A stretch of DNA of 64,000 nucleotides from an uncultured Roseovarius sp. (GCA_947497295.1 CANMFU010000006.1:81641-145640); one strand, 5' to 3'. Shown: positions 46,150 to 57,314, counted from the stretch's first letter. The notes: generated from the letters alone by a model not told the origin. Made by a program: numbers and translations.

Positions 46150-47822
46150 GCCACTTCGGCGGCTTTGATCGTCTCGCGCCACGCGGGATGGATCCAGGGC
46201 CGCTGATTTGACGCAGGCAGGGGATCGCGGCCCAGGATCATATCTGACGCCTTTTCGCCTGCCATGATGCTGGGCGCGTTCAGGTTGCCATTGGTGATGC
46301 GCGGAAAGATCGAGCTGTCGGCGACGCGTAGCCCGGCCACGCCGATCACGCGGCATTCGGGGTCAACCACCGCGTCCGGATCATCCGCTGCGCCCATCTT
46401 GCAGGTGCCGCAGGGGTGATAGGCGCTTTCGGCATGTTCGGCGATAAAGGCATTCAACTGCTCATCGCTTTGCAATGCGTCACCGGGCTGGATCTCCTTG
46501 CCGCGATAGGGATCGAACGCGGCTTGCCCGAAAATTTCACGCGTGAGGCGGATGCAGCGGCGGAAATCCTCCCAGTCGCTGTCGTGGGACATGTAGTTGA
46601 ACGCGATCTCGGGCGCTGCCATCGGATCAGACGACGCCAGACTGACCCGCCCGCGCGAGGCAGAGCGCATCGGCCCGACATGCGCCTGAAATCCGTGCCC
46701 CTCGGCGGCGGCCTGTCCGTCATAGCGCACGGCCATAGGCAGGAAATGATACTGGATATCGGGGTATTCGACGCCCGGTTTCGAGCGCAGGAAGGCCGCG
46801 CTTTCGAACTGGTTCGACGCGCCAAGGCCGGTTTTGCCAAAGAGCCACTGCGCGCCGATCATCCCCTTGGACCACAGGTTCCAATGCTTGAAGAGGGTTA
46901 TCGGCTGGGTGCAGGCCTGCTGGATGTAAAGCTCCAGATGGTCCTGCAAATTGCCGCCCACGCCGGGGCGGTCGGCGATCACGTCGATGCCGTGTTCGGC
47001 CAGATGCGCCGCCGGGCCGATGCCCGACAACATCAGGATCTTGGGCGAGTTGAAGGCGGAGGCAGCCAGAATGACCTCGCGATTGGCGGTCACGATCTGC
47101 ACCCGTCCCCCGCGCTCGATCTCGACCCCGGTTGCGCGGCCTTCCTCAATGATGACGCGGCGCACATAGCAGCGCAGCATGTCGCAATTCGGACGCGTCA
47201 GCGCGGGGCGCAGATAGGCGTTGGCGGATGACCAGCGGCGGCCCTTGTAGACCGTTTGCTCCATCGGACCAAAGCCTTCCTGCTTTTCACCATTATAGTC
47301 TTCGGTCAGCTCATACCCGGCCTGCCGTCCGGCCTGCACAAAAGTCTCGAATAGCGGGTTATGCCGCGGCCCGCGCGTAACATGCAGCGGCCCGTCGGTG
47401 CCGCGCCATGACGGATCGCCGCCATGACCGCCATCGGTCCAGTTTTCCATGCGCTTGTAATAGGGCAGGACGTCCGCAAAGCCCCAGCCGCTGGCGCCGC
47501 TTGCCTCCCAATGGTCGAAATCGCACGCATGCCCGCGCACATAGACCATCCCGTTGATCGAGGAGGAACCGCCCACGACCTTGCCGCGCGGCGCGGCCAG
47601 GCGGCGGCCGTTCAGATGCGGCTCGGGCTGGGTGGTGTAGCCCCAGTCATAGCGCTTCATGTTCATCGGGTAGCTGAGCGCGGCCGGCATCTGGATGAAT
47701 GGCCCCGCATCGGTGCCGCCATATTCCAGCACCAGAACGCTGTGCTTGCCATCCTCGGACAAACGATACGCCATGGCCGATCCGGCCGATCCTGATCCGA
47801 TGATGACGAAATCGGCCTGCAT
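46146..47822 (-). CDS. betA: Choline dehydrogenase (GMC oxidoreductase)
   Basis: FAD-dependent oxidation of choline to betaine aldehyde, the first step of glycine-betaine synthesis. 558 residues. N-terminal FAD-binding [20 protein letters not shown] signature-1 region [18 protein letters not shown], and C-terminal [10 protein letters not shown] with the active-site His are seen. ATG at 47822 starts directly before the FAD motif and has AGGG six bases upstream; the longer frame from 47882 has no good site. Divergent from betI. The aldehyde dehydrogenase betB is not next to it. Confidence 0.93.
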   Translation of the reverse strand: MQADFVIIGSGSAGSAMAYRLSEDGKHSVLVLEYGGTDAGPFIQMPAALSYPMNMKRYDWGYTTQPEPHLNGRRLAAPRGKVVGGSSSINGMVYVRGHACDFDHWEASGASGWGFADVLPYYKRMENWTDGGHGGDPSWRGTDGPLHVTRGPRHNPLFETFVQAGRQAGYELTEDYNGEKQEGFGPMEQTVYKGRRWSSANAYLRPALTRPNCDMLRCYVRRVIIEEGRATGVEIERGGRVQIVTANREVILAASAFNSPKILMLSGIGPAAHLAEHGIDVIADRPGVGGNLQDHLELYIQQACTQPITLFKHWNLWSKGMIGAQWLFGKTGLGASNQFESAAFLRSKPGVEYPDIQYHFLPMAVRYDGQAAAEGHGFQAHVGPMRSASRGRVSLASSDPMAAPEIAFNYMSHDSDWEDFRRCIRLTREIFGQAAFDPYRGKEIQPGDALQSDEQLNAFIAEHAESAYHPCGTCKMGAADDPDAVVDPECRVIGVAGLRVADSSIFPRITNGNLNAPSIMAGEKASDMILGRDPLPASNQRPWIHPAWRETIKAAEVA

Positions 47823-47856
47823 GATGATCCCTTTCCCTGCCAGCGGTCCGTGATAC

Positions 47857-47889
47857 TTACCAATGGTCAGTTTATCAGTCAAAAGGTAA
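47857..47889. promoter_or_regulatory. Candidate BetI operator between betA and betI
   Basis: TTACC (47857) and GGTAA (47885) are mirror ends around a direct repeat TCAGT-TTA-TCAGT. The site sits in the 123-base divergent spacer close to the betA start, where a TetR-type repressor would act. Confidence 0.4.
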
Positions 47890-47945
47890 ATCTTGTGAGG
47901 GCCGATCTGCCGCGATAAAGTGATCGCTCAGCAGGGCGGCGGGTA

Positions 47946-48638
47946 ATGGCACGGCGAACCATCGGCGAAATCAGACGGGCAGAACTGTCGCAGGCCGCCT
48001 TTGATGCGCTGGTCCTGCACGGTATTCGTGGCACCACGCTGGACCGCGTGGCCAAGATCGCGGGCGTGTCCAAGGGGGTGGTTCTGCATCACTTCAAGGA
48101 CAAGGACGCGCTGTTCGAGGGTGTGCAGCGCACGGCGAATACCGTACTGCGCGATTGCGTCACCGAAATGTTGCGCCACGCCGACACCCCGCTGGAGCGG
48201 CTCTATGCCATCATTGTCGGCAATTTCGCGGCGCCTGTATTCCAGCAGGAGATTTGCCACGCCTGGATCTCGCTGTGCTCGGACGTGCCGCATAATGTGC
48301 AAAGTCAGCGTATCCAGACGGTCGTGCACGCCCGTATGCGCAGCAATCTGTTGAGCGCTCTGCGCCCTCTGACCGGCGCCGTCGACGCACCGCGTATTGC
48401 GTTTCATCTGCGTACGGTCATGGATGGAATCTGGCTGCGGGCCAGTTTCCAGATCGCGCCGATGGAGGGGGCTGTAGGGGTTGCAGAGGTTGATTTTGCC
48501 GCGCGCCACTTGTTGGCGGGCAAGGGGATCACGTCTGATGAGTTTGATGCAGCGCTAGGCAAGATGCAGGCGCTGGGCGATCTGATCCTGACCACCCGCG
48601 CGTTTCGCGATCAGGCACTTGCAGCACCGGGGCGCTGA
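47946..48638 (+). CDS. betI: BetI-like TetR repressor of choline metabolism
   Basis: TetR-family regulator of 230 residues. The helix-turn-helix is IRGTTLDRVAKIAGVSKGVV, followed by HHFKDKDALFEGV, as in BetI. In the middle, ICHAWISLCSDV and the C-terminal MDGIWLRASF match BetI's ligand domain; BetI releases DNA on binding choline or betaine aldehyde. Divergent from betA. The protein is slightly longer than the ~195-residue E. coli BetI because of its C-terminal extension. Confidence 0.88.
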   Translation: MARRTIGEIRRAELSQAAFDALVLHGIRGTTLDRVAKIAGVSKGVVLHHFKDKDALFEGVQRTANTVLRDCVTEMLRHADTPLERLYAIIVGNFAAPVFQQEICHAWISLCSDVPHNVQSQRIQTVVHARMRSNLLSALRPLTGAVDAPRIAFHLRTVMDGIWLRASFQIAPMEGAVGVAEVDFAARHLLAGKGITSDEFDAALGKMQALGDLILTTRAFRDQALAAPGR

Positions 48639-48672
48639 GCGCCGCCGGGATTTCGCCAGACACGGATGCGTA

Positions 48673-49371
48673 TCAAGGCAGGCTTGCGAGGATATTCGTT
48701 GCCGCCGCCGCCGGATCGCGCGCTGCCCATATGGGACGGCCGACGACGATATGATCGGCCCCTGCGGTGATCGCGCTGGCTGGTGTGGCGACGCGTTTCT
48801 GATCGCCCATGGCGCTGCCTGCGGGGCGTACGCCGGGCGTGACGATCAATTTGCCCTTGGCCTCGGGCAGGGCGCGGATCAATGCGGCCTCCTGAGGCGA
48901 GGCGATGACGCCGTCTGCGCCTGCCTCGAACGCGCGGGCGGCGCGGGTGCAGACCAGATCGGGAATGTCGCCAGCCACCATCAGTCCGGCGTCCAGATCG
49001 GCGCGGTCCAGCGATGTCAGGATTGTCACAGCGAGGATTTTCATATCCTTGCCCGATGCACCCTCAGAGGCGGCGCGCACCACGTGCGGATCACCATGGA
49101 CGGTCAGAAAATCCAGATCGAATTGCGCAAGTCCACGCACCGCAGCCTCGATCGTGGCGCCGATATCGAATAATTTCATGTCCAGAAAAATGCGCTTGCC
49201 ATGTTCGGCCTTTAATTCGTTGGCCAAGGCAAGCCCGCCACCGGTCAGCATGCCAAGGCCGATCTTGTAGAACCCTACCTGCGACCCGAGCGTCTGCGCC
49301 AGTTCCAGACCGCTGAGGGCATTGGGCACGTCCAGCGCGACAATAAGGCGGTTATCTGGTGATGCGGACAT
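48673..49371 (-). CDS. pyrF: Orotidine 5'-phosphate decarboxylase
   Basis: Last step of UMP synthesis. 232 residues, normal length. Substrate Lys and Asp are in NRLIVALDVPN and FYKIGLGML; the catalytic tetrad is in IFLDMKLFDIGAT; the phosphate loop is VTPGVRPAGSAMGDQKRVATP. Convergent with betI. Alone, as is common for pyrF. Confidence 0.97.
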   Translation of the reverse strand: MSASPDNRLIVALDVPNALSGLELAQTLGSQVGFYKIGLGMLTGGGLALANELKAEHGKRIFLDMKLFDIGATIEAAVRGLAQFDLDFLTVHGDPHVVRAASEGASGKDMKILAVTILTSLDRADLDAGLMVAGDIPDLVCTRAARAFEAGADGVIASPQEAALIRALPEAKGKLIVTPGVRPAGSAMGDQKRVATPASAITAGADHIVVGRPIWAARDPAAAATNILASLP

Positions 49372-49442
49372 GGCATGGCTCCTGTTTGGGCGGGTCCATG
49401 CCTTTGATCAAGTTACCTGTCCACCGTCAACCGGCGCGCCGT

Positions 49443-49754
49443 TTATGCCGCTGCATTGCCCAACAGGCGGTGAAGCAGCGATTTCTGACTGACATCCGTC
49501 ACGACCGCCTTGAGTGGTGCGGCGTGGTGCAGGCGTGTGATGTCCTTGGCCGATCCGCGCCGCGATTTGTGCGCCCGGCCGGCATCCTGTGCCAAGCTGC
49601 GCAGGATCAGCGCCGGCTCCGCCTGCAGCGGCGCTTTGATCTGTGCCGGATAGGAATAGGTCTGACCGCGATCATGGATTTTCACCAGAGTCTCGAAAGC
49701 GCCGAACTCGGGGTTGTAGCGCACATTTTCGAACCGGATTTTTTCGATCTTCAT
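49443..49754 (-). CDS. Conserved-looking hypothetical protein
   Basis: Not recognised. 103 residues; the first ~60 look like a small beta-rich fold (MKIEKIRFENVRYNPEFGAF, LVKIHDRGQTYSYPAQIKAP) followed by a basic, helical end (RAHKSRRGSAKD). GAGGAG eight bases before the ATG supports translation. Stands alone 71 bases from the pyrF start on the same strand and divergent from clpB. Confidence 0.65.
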   Translation of the reverse strand: MKIEKIRFENVRYNPEFGAFETLVKIHDRGQTYSYPAQIKAPLQAEPALILRSLAQDAGRAHKSRRGSAKDITRLHHAAPLKAVVTDVSQKSLLHRLLGNAAA

Positions 49755-49901
49755 TGGACTGCTCCTCTTGTGGACCGGCCCTTTGGTCCGGTCAGGGGTT
49801 GTGGATAACTTCCCCGTTGCAAATGTAACTATGCAGCGCTGTTACGGTTTCATCACATATTACGAAAAGTTTACCTAGCGCGATTATTTGGGATTGCCTG
49901 T

Positions 49902-49932
49902 CTTGAAGCGTGCCGGGCCGTTGCCCAGATAT
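49902..49932 (+). promoter_or_regulatory. Candidate heat-shock (RpoH) promoter of clpB
   Basis: CTTGAA (49902-49907), 16-base spacer, CCCAGATAT (49924-49932), similar to the sigma-32 pattern CTTGAA-N13/17-CCCCATNT. It lies about 75 bases before the clpB start; the -10 part is a partial match only. Confidence 0.45.
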
Positions 49933-50007
49933 GAGTGGAGGTTTCCGACCGCGCATGCCTTTTAGAGGGTGCGCAACCGGAATTACGCTTGGCAAAGGAG
50001 AATAATG

Positions 50008-52626
50008 ATGGACTTGAACAAGTTCACGGAACGGTCGCGCGGATTTATTCAGGCGGCCCAGACGATTGCGATGCGCGAAAGCCACCAGCGGCTGACGCCA
50101 GAACACCTGCTCAAGGCGTTGATGGATGACAGCGAAGGGCTGGCGGCGAATCTGATCCGCCGGTCGGGCGGTGATCCTGCGCGCGTTTTGCAGGATGTCG
50201 ATGCAGCGCTTGCCAAAATCCCGCAGGTGCAGGGTGATGCGGGCCAGACCTATATGGATCAGCAAACCGGCAAGGTTCTGGCCGAGGCTGAAAAACTGGC
50301 GACCAAGGCCAAGGATAGCTTTGTTCCTGTCGAGCGGATCTTGCAGGCGCTGGCGATGGTGAAATCCCCCGCCAAAGAGGCGCTGGAAGCGGGTCAGGTG
50401 ACCGCCCAGACCCTGAACGAGGCGATCAACGATATCCGCAAGGGGCGCACAGCTGATAGTGCGAGCGCCGAGGACACGTATGAGGCGCTGGAGAAATACG
50501 CGACCGATCTGACCGCCGCAGCCGAAGAGGGCAAGATTGACCCCATTATCGGCCGCGACGACGAGATCCGCCGCGCCATGCAGGTGCTGTCACGTCGAAC
50601 CAAGAACAACCCCGTTCTGATCGGTGAGCCGGGTGTCGGTAAAACCGCCATTGCAGAAGGTCTGGCCCTGCGCATCGTCAATGGCGATGTGCCCGAAAGC
50701 CTTGCCAACAAGCGGCTGCTGAGCCTCGATATGGGCGCTTTGATTGCCGGTGCGAAATATCGCGGCGAATTTGAGGAGCGTCTGAAATCCGTCCTGAACG
50801 AGGTGACGGCCGCCGCGGGTGAAATCATCCTCTTTATCGACGAGATGCACACGCTGATCGGCGCGGGCAAGGGCGATGGCGCGATGGATGCGGCCAACCT
50901 GATCAAGCCTGCGCTGGCGCGCGGCGAATTGCACTGTATCGGTGCGACCACGCTGGACGAGTATCGCAAGCATGTGGAAAAGGACGCGGCGCTTGCCCGC
51001 CGGTTCCAGCCGCTAGTGATTGCCGAACCGACGGTCGAGGACACGATCAGCATCCTGCGCGGGATCAAGGAAAAGTACGAGCTGCACCATGGTGTGCGGA
51101 TCTCGGACTCGGCGTTGGTGACGGCGGCGACGTTGTCGCACCGCTACATCACCGACCGTTTCCTGCCCGACAAGGCGATCGACCTGATGGACGAGGCCGC
51201 CAGCCGTCTGCGCATGGAGGTCGACAGCAAGCCCGAGGAGCTGGACGCGCTGGACCGCGAGATCCTGCAAAAGCAGATCGAGGCCGAGGCGCTTCGACGC
51301 GAGGACGATGCGGCGTCCAAGGATCGTTTGGTCAAGTTGGAGAAAGAGCTGGCTGAGCTTCAGGAAAGCTCTGCCGAGATGACTGCGAAGTGGCAGGCCG
51401 AGCGGGACAAGCTGGCAGGCGCGCGCGACATCAAGGAAAAGCTGGACCGCGCCCGGATCGATCTGGACCACGCCAAGCGCGCGGGCGATCTGGCCAAGGC
51501 GGGCGAGCTGTCTTACGGCGTCATTCCGGCGCTGGAAAAGCAACTGGTCGAGGCCGAGCAGTCCGAATCCGACGGTGTGATGGTCGAAGAGGCCGTGCGC
51601 CCCGAACAGATCGCGCAGGTTGTCGAGCGGTGGACGGGCATCCCCGTCGCCAAGATGCTGGAAGGCGAGCGCGAGAAACTGCTGGGCATGGAGGCCGGAC
51701 TGCACAAGCGTGTGATCGGTCAGGATACAGCCGTGCGGGCCGTGGCCAATGCCGTGCGCCGCGCGCGCGCCGGTCTGCATGACGAGAACCGTCCGCTGGG
51801 CAGTTTCCTCTTTCTCGGGCCGACTGGCGTGGGCAAGACCGAGCTGACCAAGGCGGTGGCCGAGTTCCTGTTTGACGATGACAACGCGATGGTGCGGATC
51901 GACATGTCGGAGTTCATGGAGAAACACAGCGTCAGCCGTCTGATCGGGGCCCCTCCGGGCTATGTCGGCTATGACGAGGGCGGCGTGTTGACCGAGGCCG
52001 TGCGCAGGCGCCCCTATCAGGTGGTGCTGTTCGACGAGGTCGAGAAGGCGCATCCGGATGTGTTCAACGTGTTGCTGCAAGTGCTGGATGACGGCGTTCT
52101 GACCGACGGTCAGGGGCATCGCGTGGATTTCAAGCAGACGCTGATCATCCTGACGTCGAACCTTGGTAGCCAAGCGCTCAGCCAGTTGCCGGAAGGCGCG
52201 GACGTGGCCGAGGCCAAGCGCAGCGTGAACGAGGCGGTGCGCGCCCATTTCCGGCCGGAGTTCCTGAACCGGCTGGATGAGATTGTCATCTTTGACCGGC
52301 TCAGCCGCGACAATATGACGGGCATTGTCGATGTCCAGCTTGAGCGTCTGCGCAAACGTCTGGCCAGCCGCAAGATTGCGCTGGATCTGGGCGAGGATGC
52401 CAAGAAGTGGCTGGCCGACGAGGGCTATGATCCGGTGTTCGGCGCGCGCCCGCTCAAGCGGGTGTTGCAACGGGCCATTCAGGACCCGCTGGCCGAAATG
52501 CTGCTGGCTGGGGATGTCATGGACGGAAGTACGGTGCCGGTCACTGTTGGGCCTGACGGTCTGATCATCGGCGACCGCGTTGGCAGCACCAAACGGCAGC
52601 CGCCGGAGGATGCGGTCGTTCATTAA
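50008..52626 (+). CDS. clpB: ClpB disaggregase (Hsp104 family)
   Basis: Ring ATPase that pulls proteins out of aggregates with DnaK. 872 residues. N-domain ([17 protein letters not shown]), first AAA domain with Walker [11 protein letters not shown] and Walker [10 protein letters not shown], the coiled-coil middle domain (~405-525), second AAA domain with [12 protein letters not shown] and [11 protein letters not shown], and the C-terminal end are all complete. AAAGGAG seven bases upstream selects the ATG at 50008 (another ATG is directly before it at 50005). Confidence 0.98.
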   Translation: MDLNKFTERSRGFIQAAQTIAMRESHQRLTPEHLLKALMDDSEGLAANLIRRSGGDPARVLQDVDAALAKIPQVQGDAGQTYMDQQTGKVLAEAEKLATKAKDSFVPVERILQALAMVKSPAKEALEAGQVTAQTLNEAINDIRKGRTADSASAEDTYEALEKYATDLTAAAEEGKIDPIIGRDDEIRRAMQVLSRRTKNNPVLIGEPGVGKTAIAEGLALRIVNGDVPESLANKRLLSLDMGALIAGAKYRGEFEERLKSVLNEVTAAAGEIILFIDEMHTLIGAGKGDGAMDAANLIKPALARGELHCIGATTLDEYRKHVEKDAALARRFQPLVIAEPTVEDTISILRGIKEKYELHHGVRISDSALVTAATLSHRYITDRFLPDKAIDLMDEAASRLRMEVDSKPEELDALDREILQKQIEAEALRREDDAASKDRLVKLEKELAELQESSAEMTAKWQAERDKLAGARDIKEKLDRARIDLDHAKRAGDLAKAGELSYGVIPALEKQLVEAEQSESDGVMVEEAVRPEQIAQVVERWTGIPVAKMLEGEREKLLGMEAGLHKRVIGQDTAVRAVANAVRRARAGLHDENRPLGSFLFLGPTGVGKTELTKAVAEFLFDDDNAMVRIDMSEFMEKHSVSRLIGAPPGYVGYDEGGVLTEAVRRRPYQVVLFDEVEKAHPDVFNVLLQVLDDGVLTDGQGHRVDFKQTLIILTSNLGSQALSQLPEGADVAEAKRSVNEAVRAHFRPEFLNRLDEIVIFDRLSRDNMTGIVDVQLERLRKRLASRKIALDLGEDAKKWLADEGYDPVFGARPLKRVLQRAIQDPLAEMLLAGDVMDGSTVPVTVGPDGLIIGDRVGSTKRQPPEDAVVH

Positions 52627-52650
52627 GCGCCGATCTACTGAGTTAACCAG

Positions 52651-52679
52651 CCGCGCATGGAAACATGCGCGGCTTTTTT
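52651..52679 (+). terminator. Intrinsic terminator of clpB
   Basis: CCGCGCATG (52651-52659) pairs perfectly with CATGCGCGG (52664-52672) around GAAA and is followed by CTTTTTT. Confidence 0.95.
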
Positions 52680-52762
52680 GTGCGCGGCACTCAGGCTGCA
52701 AATTTAAGTGGCGCGCGGCGCGGATACCTGCACATTGAATCCAAGCAGCGCGGAGGTCGTCC

Positions 52763-54058
52763 ATGTCATTCCCGGGAGAGAAAAATTACTGGCTTGAAGG
52801 CGCGGGGGCGGTGCCAGATACAGCATCGCACCCGCCGACCAAGGTCGACGTCGCAATCGTCGGCGCCGGATATACCGGACTGTCGGCAGCGCTGCACCTG
52901 GCACGGGCGGGTCGCTCGGTGGCTGTGTTCGACGCGCAGGCAGTGGGATTCGGCGCATCGTCCCGCAATGGCGGCATGATAGGTCCGGGACTGCACAAGC
53001 TGGGCATTTCCGGTCTCATCAAGGCGTATGGTGAGGAACGCGCCATCGCGCTTTTGCGCGAAGGCCTCAACGCGGTGGATCATCTGGAAGCATTCATCGA
53101 CGCCGAAAACATCGATTGCGATCTGGCGTTGACCGGCCGGTTTCGCGGTGCGCGCACGCAGGCGCAATATGACGCCTTGCTGCGCGAATGCGACTGGCTG
53201 CGCGCCAAGATCGACCTGCCCAGCTATCCTGTTCCTCGCGCCGCCCAGCGCAGCGAGATCGGCAGCGATTTCTATCGTGGCGGCGTTGTCTACGAACGCG
53301 ATGGCGGCGTGCATCCGCGCAAGTTGCTGCTGGGGCTGGCCACACGCGCGGTTCAAGCGGGCGCGCAGATTATCGCGCCCTGCGCCGTTACGGGCATCCA
53401 GCCGGACGAAGCGCGCAAGGTTCTGAACACCACCGGTGGCAAGGTCGACGCGCGTGAAGTTGTGCTGGCGACCAATGGCTATTCCGACAAAGGTAGCGCG
53501 GCGCTGAATCGCCGTATCGTCCCGCTGGAAACTGGCGCCTGCGCTGTGGGACCGCTGAGCCGGGAACAGATGGCAGATCTGTCCCCCAAAGGCCGGATGC
53601 ACGGCGAATCGGGCCGCGTTTTCATGTGGTATCGGCCCACGCCGGACGGGCGGTCGTTCATTTTTGGCGGCAGGTTCGGCGCTGGCAATGTGTCGCCCCA
53701 GGCGCGGGAGCGTGCGTATCGCAGGGCGATCTGCCGGGTGTATCCGCAGCTTCGCGATGCACCTTTTTCGCATGTCTGGTCGGGCCTGATTGCCATGACA
53801 GCGGATCATTCGCCGCATTTTGGTCATTACGACGGGGTGTGGATGGCTGGCGGCTACAATGGCTCGGGTGTGACGCGCAGCCTTTACTTCGGGACCAAAT
53901 TGGCCCGCCGTATGCTGGGCGAGGCGGATGCCGAGACGGCGTTTGACAGCCTGCCGTTCAAGCCGCAGCCGTTCCGGACCTTCGCGCCGTGGGGCGCCAG
54001 CATGCTGGTGCGCTGGTACCAGATGCAGGACGACCGCGAGTTGAAAGCGCGGGACTAG
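52763..54058 (+). CDS. FAD-dependent amine/amino-acid oxidase (DAO family, PuuB/OrdL-like)
   Basis: Flavoprotein oxidase of 431 residues in the D-amino-acid oxidase family. The FAD-binding motif is VAIVGAGYTGLSAALHLARA and the C-terminal FAD loop is GGYNGSGVTRSLYFG. The general build (FGASSRNGGMIGPG) is that of the PuuB/OrdL group, which oxidises gamma-glutamylputrescine and similar amines. No putrescine genes are adjacent, so the substrate is open. Confidence 0.88.
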   Translation: MSFPGEKNYWLEGAGAVPDTASHPPTKVDVAIVGAGYTGLSAALHLARAGRSVAVFDAQAVGFGASSRNGGMIGPGLHKLGISGLIKAYGEERAIALLREGLNAVDHLEAFIDAENIDCDLALTGRFRGARTQAQYDALLRECDWLRAKIDLPSYPVPRAAQRSEIGSDFYRGGVVYERDGGVHPRKLLLGLATRAVQAGAQIIAPCAVTGIQPDEARKVLNTTGGKVDAREVVLATNGYSDKGSAALNRRIVPLETGACAVGPLSREQMADLSPKGRMHGESGRVFMWYRPTPDGRSFIFGGRFGAGNVSPQARERAYRRAICRVYPQLRDAPFSHVWSGLIAMTADHSPHFGHYDGVWMAGGYNGSGVTRSLYFGTKLARRMLGEADAETAFDSLPFKPQPFRTFAPWGASMLVRWYQMQDDRELKARD

Positions 54059-54151
54059 CCGCGTCGGGACTTGTCCAAGCGGGCCATACGGCTACCTATG
54101 AGGCTTGGCCCTGCGGCCCGCCCGAATTCAACAGCCTGCGAGGCCCACCCA

Positions 54152-55672
54152 ATGAGCAACACCGACATCGCGCGCCCTGTCGCGGCCAAGGGCGGCAGGC
54201 TGGACCTGACGGCGGGCGCGATCCCTACAACAATGATCCTGTTCGCGCTGCCGACGCTGGCGTCGTCCGTTTTGCAATCGCTGAACGGGTCAATCAACGC
54301 GGTCTGGGTCGGCCGGTTTCTGGGCGAGGATGCGCTGGCGGCGACAACCAACGGCAATCTGGTGATGTTTCTGCTGGTGTCGTTCGTCTTTGGGTTCGGC
54401 ATGGCCGCGACGATCCTTATCGGTCAGGCGATGGGCCGCCGCACCCCGCGCGAGGCGCGCCGTGCAGTTGGCACCGGGCTTGGCGCGATCATTCCGTTGA
54501 GCGCGGTGATCGCGGCGCTGGGATACGCGTTTGCGCCGCAACTCTTAGATCTTCTGGGCACACCCGGCAGCGCGGCGCCACTGGCGCTGACATATCTGCG
54601 GGTGATATTCATCGCGATGCCGGCCTCTTTGACCTTCACACTGCTGATGATGGCGCTGCGCGGCACGGGCGATTCGATGACGCCGCTGTGGTTCATGTGC
54701 GTGTCGGTGGGGCTGGATATTGTGTTCAACCCGCTGCTTATTCTTGGGGTCGGGCCGTTCCCGGAACTGGGCATCATGGGCTCGGCGCTGGCGACGGTCA
54801 TCGGCAACACGGTCGCGCTGATTGGGCTGGTTGCGGCAATTTACCTGCGCGGCTCGCCTTTGGCGCTGCGCGGGCCGGATCTGCGGCTGATGATCCCTGA
54901 CCCGGCCGTGCTGAAGCTGATGCTGTCCAAGGGGCTGCCCATCGGGTTTCAGATGATCGTGATCTCATCCGCGGCGATCACCATGCTGTCGCTGATCAAC
55001 CGCGAGGGGGTGATCACGGCGGCAGCATATGGTGTGACGCAGCAGTTATGGACCTACGTGCAGATGCCGGCGATGGCGCTGAGTGCGGCGGTCAGTGCGA
55101 TGGCAGCGCAGAACATCGGCGCGGATCAATGGGGTCGCGTCAAAGGCGTGACCAAATGGGGGCTGGTTTTCAATCTCGCGCTCACTGGCACGCTGATTGC
55201 GGTGCTGACGATTTTTGACCGTGCCGCGCTGGGCCTGTTCGTTGGCGCCGACAGCGAGGCGGTGCCGATCGGGCGGCGCATTCAGCTGATGGCGACATGG
55301 GGCTATCTGTTTTTTGGAGTGGCGCAGGTTCTGTTTGGCACCATGCGCGCCAACGGCTATGTGATCGCGCCGCTTTTGGTGATGATCGTGGCGATGTATC
55401 CGGTTCGGCTGGGTTTTGCGTTCGGGTTTTATCCCGTCTTGGACGCGGATGCGCTGTGGCTGAGTTTCCCGGCCGGGATGGTGGCCACGGCGCTGATGGC
55501 GGGCGGATTGTATCTGCATGGCGGTTGGCGCAAAGGCAAATTGATGCCCGCGCCCGAGGCGGCGCAGGCCAGCAGTACCTATCGCGATGCGGCATGCAAC
55601 TGCGCTCCCCGCGCTGAAATAATGGCCAAGGGCGAATGGACGGGAGAGGATCGGGCGGCGCAGGTCAGCTGA
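54152..55672 (+). CDS. MATE-family efflux transporter
   Basis: Multidrug and toxin extrusion (NorM-like) transporter of 506 residues with twelve hydrophobic segments in two related halves (LPTLASSVLQSLNGSINAVW; GLPIGFQMIVISSAAITMLS). The ATG at 54152 with GAGG eight bases upstream is preferred to the longer frame. The C-terminal ~30 residues form an unusual hydrophilic tail with a CNC motif. The stop overlaps the convergent glutamate-synthase-like gene by eight bases. Confidence 0.92.
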   Translation: MSNTDIARPVAAKGGRLDLTAGAIPTTMILFALPTLASSVLQSLNGSINAVWVGRFLGEDALAATTNGNLVMFLLVSFVFGFGMAATILIGQAMGRRTPREARRAVGTGLGAIIPLSAVIAALGYAFAPQLLDLLGTPGSAAPLALTYLRVIFIAMPASLTFTLLMMALRGTGDSMTPLWFMCVSVGLDIVFNPLLILGVGPFPELGIMGSALATVIGNTVALIGLVAAIYLRGSPLALRGPDLRLMIPDPAVLKLMLSKGLPIGFQMIVISSAAITMLSLINREGVITAAAYGVTQQLWTYVQMPAMALSAAVSAMAAQNIGADQWGRVKGVTKWGLVFNLALTGTLIAVLTIFDRAALGLFVGADSEAVPIGRRIQLMATWGYLFFGVAQVLFGTMRANGYVIAPLLVMIVAMYPVRLGFAFGFYPVLDADALWLSFPAGMVATALMAGGLYLHGGWRKGKLMPAPEAAQASSTYRDAACNCAPRAEIMAKGEWTGEDRAAQVS

Positions 55673-57314
55673 GTGCGGCGCTCTGATTTTGCTTTGCCCT
55701 GCGGCGCACCAGATCGGTCGCCGGTTGGAAGCTGCCGGGCTGCGCCGCGGCCCACCAATCGGAATACAGCGTATCTTCGGGTGCCTCGTTCAGAATGTTT
55801 TCGGGCAGGAACGAATGGATCAAATCCATCGGTAGCGCGGCTTGCGGACCGACGCGGTGCATCAGATGGTGCGGCTCCAGCTCGCTGGGATGCTTCAGCC
55901 CGGCGGCGGCGACCATATCGATCAATGCCTCGATTGTCTTGGCCTGGAAACGGGCCGAGCGGATGCCCTGGACCTCGGGAATCAGGCCACGCTGGCGGGC
56001 AGCGTTTTGGGTGGCAACACCGGTGGGGCAGGTGTCCAGATGGCAGCGCTGTGACTGAATGCAGCCAACCGACATCATGAAGGACCGCGCGGCGTTACAC
56101 CAATCTGCGCCCAAGGAGATGCTGCGCGCAAGGCCCATGCCCGAATAGATTTTGCCGCTGGCCACCAGCTTGATATCGTTCTTCAGGCCGCAGCCAACCA
56201 GCGCATTGCGCATCAGGATCAACCCCTCGTTCAGCGGCATTCCAACCCAATCGGACAGCTCCAGCGGGGCGGCGCCCGTGCCGCCCTCGCCGCCATCGAC
56301 GACGATGAATTCGGGTTTGATACCGGTTTGCATGATGGCTTTCATGACCGCAAACACCTCGTAGGGCTGGCCGATGCACAGCTTCAGCCCAACGGGTTTG
56401 CCCCCTGACAGATCCCGCATTTGCGCGGCGAATTCCAGCATTTCGATCGGGGTAGAGAACGCCTTGTGACCCCGCGGCGACAGGCAATCCTGCCCCTGTG
56501 GAATGCCCCGGACGCGGGCGATTTCGGCGCTGACCTTGCTGCCGGGCAGCATGCCGCCATGACCGGGCTTGGCACCTTGGCTCAGCTTGATTTCCGTCAT
56601 CTTGACCTGATCGCGCTGGGCGGTGTCGCGAAACATGGCCGCGTCGAAACCGCCATCCTTGCCGCGCGCCCCGAAATAGCCCGAGCCAAGTTCCCACACC
56701 AGATCGCCGCCGTGCTTCGTGTGATGGTCGCTGACGCCGCCCTCGCCGGTGTCGTGGTAGTAATTGCCGCGTTTGGCGCCGATGTTCAGGGCCTGAATGG
56801 CGTTGGCCGACAACGAGCCAAAGCTCATCGCGGAGACGTTCAGCATCGACGCCGAATAGGGCTGCGCTGTCTGATCATGGCCGACATGCACGCGCGGCGC
56901 CGGATCGGGATTATCCTCGGGCGCGATGGAATGCATCAGCCAGTGATAATCCTCGGCGCTGGTGTCGCGTTCGGTGCCGAAGGGCTGGGTGTCGGTTTCG
57001 CCCCGTGCGCGGGCGTGGATCAGGTTTCGCGCGTCAAACGAATAGGGCGTTCCCGTCAGATCATCCTCGACGATATAGGTGCGCAGGTAGGGGCGCAGTT
57101 TGTAGAACACCCATCGGATACGGCCGGCAACGGGATAGTTGCGGGTAATTGTCCACGTTTGTTGATTGCGGTCATAAAGCCCCAAGGCGACGATTGGCAG
57201 TGTGGCGATCAGCATCAGAAGCCATGCGGGATGCGCAAACGCCAGAGCGATGGCGAGGATCGACAAGCCAAATGCAGTGATCGGAATAACCGCACGTTTT
57301 ATGGTATCGAGCAT
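55665..57314 (-). CDS. Membrane-anchored FMN-binding glutamate synthase-like protein
   Basis: GltS-type FMN domain protein of 549 residues. Two N-terminal membrane helices (VIPITAFGLSILAIALAFAH; WLLMLIATLPIVALGLYD) anchor a domain like the central part of glutamate synthase: AMSFGSLSANAIQALNIGA, GEGGVSDHH, SQGAKPGHGGMLPG, VDGGEGGTGAAPLEL, and a 3Fe-4S cysteine set in CIQSQRCHLDTCPTGVATQ. It lacks the glutaminase domain, so it is not a complete NADPH-GOGAT. The family (YerD-like) has no settled reaction. Confidence 0.9.
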   Translation of the reverse strand: MLDTIKRAVIPITAFGLSILAIALAFAHPAWLLMLIATLPIVALGLYDRNQQTWTITRNYPVAGRIRWVFYKLRPYLRTYIVEDDLTGTPYSFDARNLIHARARGETDTQPFGTERDTSAEDYHWLMHSIAPEDNPDPAPRVHVGHDQTAQPYSASMLNVSAMSFGSLSANAIQALNIGAKRGNYYHDTGEGGVSDHHTKHGGDLVWELGSGYFGARGKDGGFDAAMFRDTAQRDQVKMTEIKLSQGAKPGHGGMLPGSKVSAEIARVRGIPQGQDCLSPRGHKAFSTPIEMLEFAAQMRDLSGGKPVGLKLCIGQPYEVFAVMKAIMQTGIKPEFIVVDGGEGGTGAAPLELSDWVGMPLNEGLILMRNALVGCGLKNDIKLVASGKIYSGMGLARSISLGADWCNAARSFMMSVGCIQSQRCHLDTCPTGVATQNAARQRGLIPEVQGIRSARFQAKTIEALIDMVAAAGLKHPSELEPHHLMHRVGPQAALPMDLIHSFLPENILNEAPEDTLYSDWWAAAQPGSFQPATDLVRRRAKQNQSAALS